Below are positions 35,796 to 44,873 of a DNA stretch of 64,000 bases, piece by piece; the stretch's first letter is position 1, and every line of letters begins with the position of its first letter. The notes beneath the pieces are model-generated. The model had not been told where the DNA came from. It saw nothing but the letters and a program-made list of their open reading frames with translations, and ran no database searches. Origin of the DNA: Drosophila persimilis (Eukaryota; Arthropoda; Insecta; Diptera; Drosophilidae); contig NW_020825340.1 of NCBI RefSeq assembly GCF_003286085.1, positions 372,001-436,000 of the forward strand. Direction: 5' to 3'. Position numbers and translations under genes: made by a program.

Positions 35796-37198
35796 ATGTC
35801 AGGCACTCGCTATCGTCCCCGTTTGGCGGATGGGGAGCTCGCTCCACTGCCATGGCCTGTGGCCCTGTATCGGAAGCTCAATCATATCTCGTGGCCCCTG
35901 GAGGTGGGCGTGGCTGGCTGGACAAAGCATTTGGAGAGTTTCGTGCTCATCGTTGGATTTCTGATCTTTTGCGAGCATAACGAAGTGGACTTTCATTACC
36001 TGATTGTGAATCGGAACGATATCGACAACTTTCTGACGGGCATGCCCACCTATCTGATTCTGGTGGAGATGCAGATACGCTGCTTTCAACTGGCCTGGCA
36101 CAAAAATCGCTTCAGGAGTCTGCTGCAGCGTTTCTACAAGGATATCTACGTCCAGAAAGACTCGGAGCCGCAACTTTTTGCCCACATCCAATCTCAGATG
36201 CTGGCAACGAGACTTAACTCGATTGTCTACCTGCTGGCCCTATTCAACTTTCTGCTGGTTCCCTTTCAGAATATCATTTACCATCGCCGCGAGATGCTCT
36301 ACAAGCAGGTCTATCCATTTGACAACACCCAGCTCCGTTACCTTATCCCCTTGATCGGGCTCAACTTCTGGGTGGGCGTCATCGTCACCAGCATGCTCTT
36401 TGGAGAACTTAACGTCCTCGGCGAGATGATGATGCACCTGAATGCCCGCTACGTTCAGCTGGGGCAGGATCTGCGGCGTAGTGCCCAGCGGTTGTTGGGG
36501 GAGGCCAACCAACTGGAGATGGCTGCCAGTTATCGCAGGGAATTGACCCGCATACTACGTCGGAATGGTGCCCTTCATGAATTTGGCGAACAGATCGAAC
36601 AGGAGTTCAGCTTCCGCATCTTTGTGATGTTCGCCTTCAGTGCAGGCCTCCTGTGTGCCCTGTGCTTTAAGGCCTACACGGTATGCCAAAGCATTTCTAA
36701 TTATTCTTATCCCACTCTGTCGCTCTCCTCAGAATCCACTAGGTAATGTGGTCTACATTGTGTGGTTCTTGGCCAAGTTCATGGAACTGCTATCCCTTGG
36801 CACGCTTGGCTCTATACTCTACAAGACGGTATTACGACAAAACCTCGTATTCCTTCACAGTTATCCTAAATTTATGGTTTAATTTGCGTCTGACAGACGG
36901 ATGATCTGGCCCTGATGTACTACACGGCGAACTGGGAGCAGGTGGTCCATCAATCGAACAATCGTCAGGAGAATCTCAGGCTCATGAAGCTGGTCACCCT
37001 GGCCATCCAACTGAACTCGAGACCGTTCTTCATAACTGGTCTAAAGTACTTTCGTGTTAGTCTGGCCGCAGTACTCAAGGTAAGCTTCGATTGCTTTCCA
37101 GGTTAGGTTTTAACTAATATAGTACTTTTTCGTTTTTAAATTTGCAGATCATTCAAGGTGCTTTCTCCTACTTTACCTTTCTGAATTCGATGCGCTGA
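35796..37198 (+). CDS. Or74a: odorant receptor 74a
   Basis: Four exons: 35796-36680, 36733-36828, 36897-37079 and 37148-37198. Introns of 52, 68 and 68 nt are GT-AG and all phase 0, giving 404 aa, typical for insect odorant receptors. The chain has about seven membrane helices: near 46-66, 83-105, 142-165, 188-212 and 275-298, one in exons 1-2 near 300-325, and one C-terminal. The last two exons carry the conserved OR ending, with RPFFITGLKYFRVSLAAVLK then IIQGAFSYFTFLNSMR. Insect ORs form ligand-gated cation channels with Orco in olfactory neuron dendrites; the topology is inverted relative to GPCRs. Named by family, length and the 74A-B neighbourhood. Full-length, with no broken codon. Confidence 0.9.
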
Positions 37199-38690
37199 GA
37201 ATTCCGTATGGCGCCACATCTCAGTTGCCCATCACTCCTATTTCCCCTTTAGCTTTACTAGATACCCGCTAACAATGAAACCGAACCCCACCCATTTATG
37301 TTTGGGGGTTGGGGTTTATTCGTATTCAAAGATATTAGCACGTGCATGACTGTGATTTATGGAGCTCGGAATACAACTGCAGCGTGATGCACAGTTAGTG
37401 CATTATCAATCCACCGCTCTGCTCTCGACTCCACTTATAAGGAGCACATTTAAAGCAAATGAAATTTGCTGCTGCGTTGACAGCTGCAATCCAAAGACGT
37501 TACCCGGCACATCGATATCCTTATAGCCATAACTGTCAGCCATGACTGAGTGGCAGCGATTGGCAGGGCTTTCGAGCAGGAGCATGAGCAGGAGCAACCT
37601 ATCATGGCACTACGAGTATATAGAAGGGAATACATGCTCATCCACATCCACATCGCACATTGCAAAATATTCACCCTATATTTTTCTACATACATAAATA
37701 TCGATATGTGGGAAACATAAATCGGGTAAAAATGTCGTTACAAATATTTTATAACAGGAAATCCGTTATTTATACGCATATTGTGCTTTGCAGGGTTAGG
37801 GAAGGGTACTGAAAAGGGGATGAAAAAGAGCATGGGATGGGAAATGGAGTAGGAGGGATCCAGAGCTCGGCTTCAATCGGCACTTGGCAAATATGAATGA
37901 ATGTTGTTTGCGAGTCTTTCGCTTGTCCTCCTCCTTGCTCCATAGACATCCAGACACTCATAGTACTCCCATTTCTTACCATCTGGCCGACCATCCATTG
38001 CCTGATTGAAGCGACAAAATGCAAAATCCTTATGAATTGGCTACAATTTTATTTATTATTACTCGTTCTTCTATTTGCTGCCTCTGCCTCTGCCTCTGAC
38101 TGCCACTCTCGGCATGGCAAGGCGCTTTTCCCGTATTTCTATGGCAGCTGCTGCTGCTCCTCTCTGCTGCTAGTCCTCTCCACTCATCAGCAATCTACTC
38201 CCAGCAATCTCCTATTCAGAGAGTGCGATTGGAAAAGCAGAAGCAGAAGTAGAAGCAGCTCCTTGTGCGACAAACGACTTGTTTTGAGCCACACAAAGTG
38301 GCGTTCCCAAGGCGATTCGATTCCATTATGAAGGCTGGCAAACCGATGGCAAATTGCAAAGGCGCAATTGATATTGGTTCTGTGCATTGTGTTAACAAAG
38401 TGCCAATGCCGTCAATAGGATGATGCAGAAAAAGAATAAGAATACGAAGCAGAAGTAGAAGAGCATCAACTGCAAAAGTTCTTGAAATGATTTCCAACTA
38501 ATAATTGGCCCTCACCTCGCTGGGTTTCTTTGTGGAAGGGAAGTAAGCCTTTCGAGCTCCAAGCAAGGAAGTGTAATCTTCATTAATATTTGTTTAGCTA
38601 CAACAAAGCTACAAAGGATGTTTGATTGATCATTCCAAAAAACAAGATTTTAACCAGAACTCATTTTCTTTAAACTAATACATACATGTA
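37199..38690. other. non-coding interval after Or74a
   Basis: No gene supported. It contains low-complexity Ser/Cys-type frames from 'gcagaagcagaag' runs (about 38230-38265) on both strands. Confidence 0.4.
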
Positions 38691-38699
38691 TGTATACTA

Positions 38700-39195
38700 G
38701 CTGTACCTTGCCACACTTCGTTCATATTATATAATAAAGCCGTCTTCTCGATTCTTCTCTGTTGCTGTACCCTGCAGCGGAGTTGAGCTCCTTCGCTGGC
38801 GGAAGGGGGTGGGGCGAAATTTTGAAATATACTTGTAAAGGATCGGTAACCCAGGAGTATGGATACCAAATATGGTTGCTCTATTTCTTATAGTCTCTGA
38901 GACAGACCTTGAAACGTGTTTATTAGAGAGAGACAGAGCGAGAGAGAATGAAATTTTTTCTTTATTCTGGCCATAATACTGCTACGATCTGGTGCAGATT
39001 CTGCAGTTTAGAAGATAAAGTCATTCTCTACGATTCTGCGTTAGTTTTTTGTTTACTTGTATCTTTAAAATTGTGGGTGGCTGAGATTTACGGACTTTGT
39101 GGGGGCTGATCAAGAATATATATACTTTATGGGGTCGGAAACGTTTTCTTCTGGACGTTACACACATCCATTTTCACCACAAACCTAATATAACC
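38700..39195 (-). repeat. dispersed repeat, tatacccgatact family, inverted
   Basis: Carries, inverted, the family's 'ttcgccccacccccttccgc', 'agactataagaaatagagca', 'gaatcgtagagaatgac' and 'ccccataaagtatatatatt'. It also holds a GA tract, AGAGAGAGACAGAGCGAGAGAG, near 38928-38950. The right edge merges into the 3' end of the small gene at 39231-39864. Confidence 0.75.
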
Positions 39196-39230
39196 CTATA
39201 CTTATGGGTCACGCATGGGAAAAATCCGGC

Positions 39231-39864
39231 TCATCTCCGCAAAATCCTGGGTATGCCCTTGTATATCTTTGCCTGTTTCGTCCGAGCCACGAATGTATCG
39301 CTAAGTGTACCATTGTGTGGATGATGTTGGTGAGGATCATGCACTATAGCTACGTGCTGAAAAACTGCGATCTATTCTGGTGAAAGGAGCAGCTGACGAA
39401 CCGGATAGTAGCTCCCAAGATTGTTTTGTTGTACATTGTGATTTTCAAGGTGTCTCCCATCGTGTTCCTGTACACGAAAAGGACGGACATGCTTTTCTCA
39501 TCCCGTAGCAGAGCGGCTACGGTAAGATCCTGACGATGGTCGCAGATTTGGACATTCGCAACAAAGTCTACGGATAGTGGATAGTTGGTTGGAATATTCA
39601 CGGCAACTTGGTATTGTTGTGTGAGCCACAGCAGCAGCAATATGCGGCTCCCAAATTTACAAAACTTTTTAATTAGATTTCGCCAACAGTCTTTACTGGG
39701 TCCTGCTTCCCACTGACGGGTTGGTTCTAGTTAATTTTCACTTTACCAACATGTTAATTTTAATGGCCCACGCTCAAGTTTAGACGCTACTCACCAACAA
39801 CCATACCCACGAAAAATATAATATGTTGTTGCCCCTCGAGTACCCAAAGTGGCAATTCCTCCAT
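39231..39864 (-). CDS. small two-exon gene, unrecognised, probable frameshift near its end
   Basis: Exon 1 is 39864-39795 (ATG, MEELPLWVLEGQQ...). The intron, 39794-39727, is 68 nt with donor GTGAGT and acceptor AACTAG. Exon 2 starts at 39726. The join keeps phase, and the frame then runs to a TAG at 39350-39352, giving 148 aa. Beyond a T-run (minus strand, at 39359-39364), the +1 frame stays open with coding-like sequence (HVAIVHDPHQHHPHNGTLSD...) to TGA at 39233-39231. A one-base indel may therefore have shortened the protein by about 40 residues. Exon 1 is also open upstream of the ATG. Hydrophobic stretches: about 15-23 and ILLLLWL in exon 2. No family recognised. It could be a short functional form, a pseudogene or an assembly error. 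Confidence 0.5.
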
Positions 39865-40139
39865 TGGAGATGGATGGAGGTGAGAATGCGCCTGGAGTGT
39901 GTCTGGGAGTGGAACATCCGACGCATCGAAATTAGTAACTTTCCGTTCTACAGACCTTAGTTTTTGTTTCCAGTAATTAATGAATATTTGTATTTATAAA
40001 GTAATGGAAACGCTGAGTGAAAAATGAAAATACAATCTAATAATTTCTCAGAAATAGTGTTCCTGTCATTTTATGCTTTACAGCTCGTATATGCTATAAG
40101 AAGGGTGTTATGATCTAAGTATCTATAGCGCAACGCTTC

Positions 40140-41954
40140 TTAAACATAGTCATAGTCCATATCAAGGGCCTCGCGGTGGTCCGGCAGTAAGGGATTGAAA
40201 TGTTGCTTCATAGTTCGTGTGGGGGGTGCTGGTAGTGTTGATGGTGGGGAGAGTGAAGGCCGTGGCGGTGGCTGCAAATGTCCCCATTGCCGGCGCCAGT
40301 GACCGACAGGACGCAGATTTAATGGTGGCGCGGAGTGCACGGGCTTCTGCTGGTAGTAATGTTTGTGAATGGTGACGGGACGAAGGCCCAGCTTCAGTCT
40401 TTCAGCCCTTTTGTTGGCGAGAAAACGCTTTCGATCGAAGGCATCCACATTTTGCTTAACTCCGAAGACCAGATTGAGGAATGGTTTCACCAGCACACTC
40501 AGGGCCACAAAGCCCAGGAAGCCAAAGACCACTGGAGAGACGAGCGTGAAGAGAAAGACGCCCAGGGTGAAGGGATTGAGAACCGTGAAGAAGGCCACGA
40601 ACTTGACGAACGGATAGAGCACCTGTCCCACATGGCTGAGGTACTCCTTCTTCTTTTTCTTGAAAAGGCTGTTGTGCCGCAGGAGATACTTAATCTTGCT
40701 GAAGGGACGATGGGTGGTCGTCGGAGGCTTTGTAGTGGTAAGGGTGGCCAACAGGGCAGTGGATACTGCCATGGATGGGGACTGATGGGGATGGGGATAG
40801 GAGGGATATTCGCCGTGATGTGGATGGTGGTAGTAGTGGGGCTGTTTGGTGGGATTTGCGAAGATCACATGACCCGGCTGGAAGAGGGCCAATCCAGGGG
40901 ATTCGGTTGGCTCCGGCTTCTGCTTCTTCCTCTTCCGCTTGCGCTTTCCCTTTTTCTTTCTTTTCTTCTTCTTATCACCCTTGTCGCCTTTGTTCTTCTT
41001 CTTCTTCCGCTTTTTGCGTCTCTTCTTGCGCTTCTTCCGACGACGACGTCGTGTCCGCTTCCGGCGTCGGCGAATTCTCTTTCTTCGGCGGCGAATTCTC
41101 TTTCGCTTTCTCTTCTGACTGTCCTTGGCTCGACCCTGCTCCTGGGGCACGCCCTTGTGCTGGTCCTTGAGCAAGTCCTTGTGCTGCGGCCTCGGCTCGA
41201 CCTCCCCAACGATGGGCTCCAGCACCTCAAAGCCCTCTTCCTCTTCTGCCTCATCTTCTGGGTGATGGTCTTGTTTCTTAGCTGACTCCTCCATAAGAGC
41301 ATTCACGATGTGGAAGGGCTTCATCGTTGTGGTGTGCCTGTACGCCTCCTCAAGATCTTCGCTCAGCTGTTGCAGGACATGGAAGGGCTTTGTCGTAGTG
41401 GTTCTTCTGTCAAGAACCTCCTGATCCATGTCCAGAGCCTCGAGGATGTGGAAGCTGGCATTGGACTTCCTCTGGAACTGCATGACCTGCTTCTGCTGCT
41501 CCAGGGCCAGTTTTCGCAGCACACTGAAAGGCTTCACTGTAGTGGTCCGTTTCAGCTTGTCGCCCAAGTCCTGCTGCAGTTGCTCCAGCACATGGAAGGG
41601 CTTCCTACTGACCCGTCTGTCGGGGGACTGGAGCTGTGGCTGCCAGAGCAAAGTACGCCCTTCATTCTGTTGGATCTCGGATGAGTGGTTGGATTTGGCC
41701 TGAAGCAATCGCGCATACCCGTATAAAGTTTCGTATATTTTTGCAAAATTAAAAACATAGAGAGCTTCCTCTTCCCCCACTCCAGTCCGATGGACGCTTT
41801 GGGCACTAAACTCCAACTTTGCTAATCCATCACGCCCCGCCTGCTCGGCCTGCTTGTCCGCCGACCGCTGGGTGCGTGCCCGGCCGCAGTTTTGTAAAAT
41901 CAACAGAAATATAACAAAGTTCCTAACACTTTTGGCACTTGGTCTCTGCCCCAT
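40140..41954 (-). CDS. 604-aa KPFHVL-repeat protein with poly-Lys/Arg block, unrecognised
   Basis: One uninterrupted exon; ATG at 41954, TAA at 40140-40142. A hydrophobic signal peptide or anchor lies at residues 11-22. Five degenerate repeats are centred on KPFHVL, KPFSVL, ASFHIL, KPFHVL and KPFHIV, at 118, 141, 166, 189 and 212. The period is 23-25 residues, three of them preceded by TTTxK. An acidic stretch (232-253) comes next. Residues 281-346 are almost only Lys and Arg. A His/Tyr/Pro-rich linker (373-392) and a Thr-rich segment lead to a membrane region at 446-500 with two hydrophobic spans. The tail is Pro-rich and ends MDYDYV. I know no family with this arrangement. The length and composition bias (low-complexity lysine, but clear repeats) argue for a real gene. 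A nucleic-acid- or polyanion-binding role is only a guess. Confidence 0.75.
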   Translation of the reverse strand: MGQRPSAKSVRNFVIFLLILQNCGRARTQRSADKQAEQAGRDGLAKLEFSAQSVHRTGVGEEEALYVFNFAKIYETLYGYARLLQAKSNHSSEIQQNEGRTLLWQPQLQSPDRRVSRKPFHVLEQLQQDLGDKLKRTTTVKPFSVLRKLALEQQKQVMQFQRKSNASFHILEALDMDQEVLDRRTTTTKPFHVLQQLSEDLEEAYRHTTTMKPFHIVNALMEESAKKQDHHPEDEAEEEEGFEVLEPIVGEVEPRPQHKDLLKDQHKGVPQEQGRAKDSQKRKRKRIRRRRKRIRRRRKRTRRRRRKKRKKRRKKRKKKKNKGDKGDKKKKRKKKGKRKRKRKKQKPEPTESPGLALFQPGHVIFANPTKQPHYYHHPHHGEYPSYPHPHQSPSMAVSTALLATLTTTKPPTTTHRPFSKIKYLLRHNSLFKKKKKEYLSHVGQVLYPFVKFVAFFTVLNPFTLGVFLFTLVSPVVFGFLGFVALSVLVKPFLNLVFGVKQNVDAFDRKRFLANKRAERLKLGLRPVTIHKHYYQQKPVHSAPPLNLRPVGHWRRQWGHLQPPPRPSLSPPSTLPAPPTRTMKQHFNPLLPDHREALDMDYDYV

Positions 41955-43883
41955 TTCGATTCATGTTGCCATGTTTCAGAGGGTGGTGGTGGGATGTGGA
42001 GCTGTGTCCTGGCTTTGGCTCTGGCTCTGGCTCTTATTCCGTCTCCGTTCTATTCCCTTCTTGGCTTTGCGATTCAGTTTGATGTTTGATTTAATTTCAA
42101 CTTTTGCGTTTCACTTGCCAGCTACAACTAAAGTCCGGCTCTTGGCCATTGCCACTTCATCAGCTCGGTTGACGGTTGACGTTGCTGTCTCTCCGCCTCT
42201 GTCCGTTCTGTCTGTTCTGAGCGGACTCTTCGAGAACTTCGCCAACTTGTTGAGCGGTGGGTTAAAGGGCAGGCAGCACCCATTTCACTTTTCGCCTGGT
42301 AAAAGTACTCGCTCTTGATTTCTGGTTTGTTTTCGCTCCTTCTCCCCCAGATTCAGTTTTCTTTGCTTTGCTTGTAGTTTTGTTATAAAAGTAAAATTTA
42401 TTACTACTTAGTACATTATCAACGGTTCTGCTGCTCGTTATGGTCCCCATTCCTCTATCCCCCATCCACTATTTCCCCTCGCTTTGCCCATGTTATGACA
42501 AATTCCCGTATAGCCAACAACTTGCCAAGCACTTAATTATGTTTTTTGGGCACAAAAACCGAAAACTGCTGTCTGCCTTTCGGGCCAACTTCTACGTCTC
42601 TGCTCAGTGTACACATCCACAGCACCAACAAGTAACAGAGCCAGAACAGTTTGGGGCGAGGCTTGGCTCAAACGAGGCCGAGAGACTATCACAACACGAA
42701 TTATGTGAGCTGCCATGCAAAAGACTTTGGAAAGTACTTAGTGGCCAATTGCAGTTCCCACTTTGCTGCTGCCTTCTTGAGCTGGCCGGGCTGACTTTTC
42801 CTTCTACAGACAATTTCATGGCTATTTTCGTGTATATTTACGGGTATAGATATACATACCTATGTACTATGCTTATAAGCAGCTGGCTCTTGCTGAGAAA
42901 ATGTGGACCAAAATCCTCTTTACAATAACTTATTGTTAACAAAATGATTTCGTATACCATCCTTGTAATCATTGATTCTGTAATCACAGAGAATATATAA
43001 TATGTCTTTCCATAATCTCGATTATAATGCATAAATATCTCTTTCTAAGTGTTTCCAAAGATAGTACGAGTACATACCCCCGATACCATCTTGTTCCATC
43101 AAATGATATTCTGTCTATCTTCAATATTCAATTAATTACGCAAAAAATATTGAGTAGCTCTTCAATGGAGTACAATAATACCTCCTGCCTTTCCCTTGAT
43201 GACATTATACCGTACAACATTTGGATCTCCCGCGCACACATACATTTTTGGTGGGACAACATGTGCTTTGGGTGCTTTTGCCTACTTACAACATTTACGG
43301 TATGCCATCTGCAGTCAATGCCAGTTTGAATAGCCATTACTCTAATTGTTTATTATGGATTTCGATCATAAATGAGCATTATGTTGCTGGCATAATGTCT
43401 GCATTTTACGATCTAATCTTTTAGGGAGTGTAGACACACATACCCCCACATTAACCCAGTAATAACCCATAAAAAAAAAGCTGTAAATGAGCCCAGGTGG
43501 CAGGTGTTAATAAGCCAGAAGCCTCTATCAATGGTATTGGGTGTGTGAAGCCCGCCCCACACTTCCACTCTTTGACAATTAAGCGGGAGCATGGCATGCA
43601 ATTTGAGTCATCTGTGGGGTGGATTGACAAAAAAGAGGAACACCGATTGGATGTTGTCACCTCGCTGTTGGCATAGAAGCGACTATCTAAATTTGATTGC
43701 AATTTGCTCTGTGCCAGCATCAAGGATTTCTAATAAACTCGAACTAGTGCGAAAGGAGTCAGAGAGGTGAACGTCAAAGCACATAAGAATTCAATATCAA
43801 GCAATTCACACAAAAGAAACTAGTATTCCCAGTCAACAATTTGAGCTGAAATTCCACAAAAATATATATACAGTTTTTCCGCA
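41955..43883. other. intergenic, no supported gene
   Basis: Upstream region of the minus-strand repeat-protein gene and of ND-24L. It contains 'ctggctctggctctgg' simple repeats near 42010-42030 and AT-rich DNA from 42.8 kb. No convincing promoter motif for ND-24L beyond a weak AATATATATA at about 43861. Confidence 0.4.
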
Positions 43884-44621
43884 ATGTTTGGTCTTCTGAA
43901 AGTAGGACTCCTGGCCTTGCCACGTCTTTGCATACTGGGAAGTTCCCTTCACATCACTTCGATGCGCCGACGGTCCAAACTGGATGCATGTAACATGTAC
44001 GACAAGATGAAGTTTGAGTTCACCAAAGAGAACAAGGCCCGTGTCGAGTCCCTGCTCACTTGGTACCCAGAAGCGGAGCGTCAAGGCGCACTATTGCCAC
44101 TCCTCGACATCGCTCAGCGCCAGCATGGCTGGCTGCCGATCTCGGCCGTGGTGGCAGTCGCCGAGGTGCTGAAGATCGATCCGATGCAGGCCTACGAAAC
44201 GGCCAAGTACTACACAATGTTCCACATGAAGCCGCGCGGCATGTACGTAGTGTCCGTCTGCACTTCCACGCCGTGCTTTCTACGCGGCAGCGACGACCTG
44301 TTGAAGGCGTGCTCGAAGATGCTCCGCCTGGAGCCGGGCGAGACCAGCAAGGACATGCAGTTCAGCCTGAAAGTCGACTGTTGTTTGGGGGCCTGTGTGA
44401 ACGGGCCCGTAGTTACCATCAACGACGACCTGTACGAGGATCTCACCGAGGTAAGCCTCGAGTCCATTTTGAGTGATCTGAAATGTGGCAAGGTACCGCC
44501 TGCGGGCCCCTACTCCGGACGCTGCTCCAGCGAACCGAAAGACGGAGCGACCACTCTGCTAATTGACCCACCTCCAGCCGGCTACAAGATGCAGGATTTG
44601 GACGATTCTGGCGAGAAATGA
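43884..44621 (+). CDS. ND-24L: NADH dehydrogenase 24-kDa subunit-like (NDUFV2 paralogue)
   Basis: 245 aa, one exon. NDUFV2 carries the N1a [2Fe-2S] cluster in the NADH-oxidising arm of mitochondrial complex I. All four cluster ligands are present: C126 and C131 (CTSTPC), C167 or C166, and C171 (DCCLGACVN). The thioredoxin-like domain is conserved, with LLPLLDIAQRQHGWLP, YETAKYYTMFHMKPRG and INDDLYEDLT. The end, SGRCSSEP, matches the SGRFSCEP of the family. The N-terminus (1-35) is short and basic/hydrophobic, compatible with a mitochondrial presequence. The lack of introns and the divergence fit the second Drosophila copy, ND-24L (CG6485), rather than X-linked ND-24. Testis-biased expression is recalled for such paralogues, not shown here. 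AATAAA follows 56 bp after the stop. Confidence 0.9.
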   Translation: MFGLLKVGLLALPRLCILGSSLHITSMRRRSKLDACNMYDKMKFEFTKENKARVESLLTWYPEAERQGALLPLLDIAQRQHGWLPISAVVAVAEVLKIDPMQAYETAKYYTMFHMKPRGMYVVSVCTSTPCFLRGSDDLLKACSKMLRLEPGETSKDMQFSLKVDCCLGACVNGPVVTINDDLYEDLTEVSLESILSDLKCGKVPPAGPYSGRCSSEPKDGATTLLIDPPPAGYKMQDLDDSGEK

Positions 44622-44676
44622 ATATAGCCTTTATAGGCTTTACTCTTGTTTTCCATCGTTTATTAAGTTTTAAAGC

Positions 44677-44682
44677 AATAAA
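44677..44682 (+). terminator. poly(A) signal of ND-24L
   Basis: AATAAA 56 bp after the TGA stop at 44619-44621. Confidence 0.65.
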
Positions 44683-44757
44683 TTCCGATTGCCATTGGCA
44701 ACAGCAAAGAAATTCGAAAGAGTGCTGCCAACAGCTGTTGTTTTGCTAAGCTCCTTC

Positions 44758-44873
44758 TCATCCGCATTCACATTCACAATCACATTCGCATTCGGATTCG
44801 CATTGTCCTCGTTTGTGTCCGTGTCCGTGTCCTGGGTCCGGGTCCGGGTCCGAGTCCGTGTCTGCTGCCATTG
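44758..44873. repeat. 6-bp-based minisatellite (cattca / gggtcc)
   Basis: Runs of 'cattcacattcac', 'cattcgcattcgg' and then 'gtgtccgtgtcc' and 'gggtccgggtccg'. It makes the minus-strand frame read (RT)n, (DT)n and (NAN)n, so the 131-codon open frame across it is not evidence of a gene. Confidence 0.8.

Noticed and set aside
40335..41285. 316-codon plus-strand open frame
   Set aside because: Antisense shadow of the Lys/Arg-rich repeat-protein gene; Leu/Ser runs mirror AAG/CGC codons.
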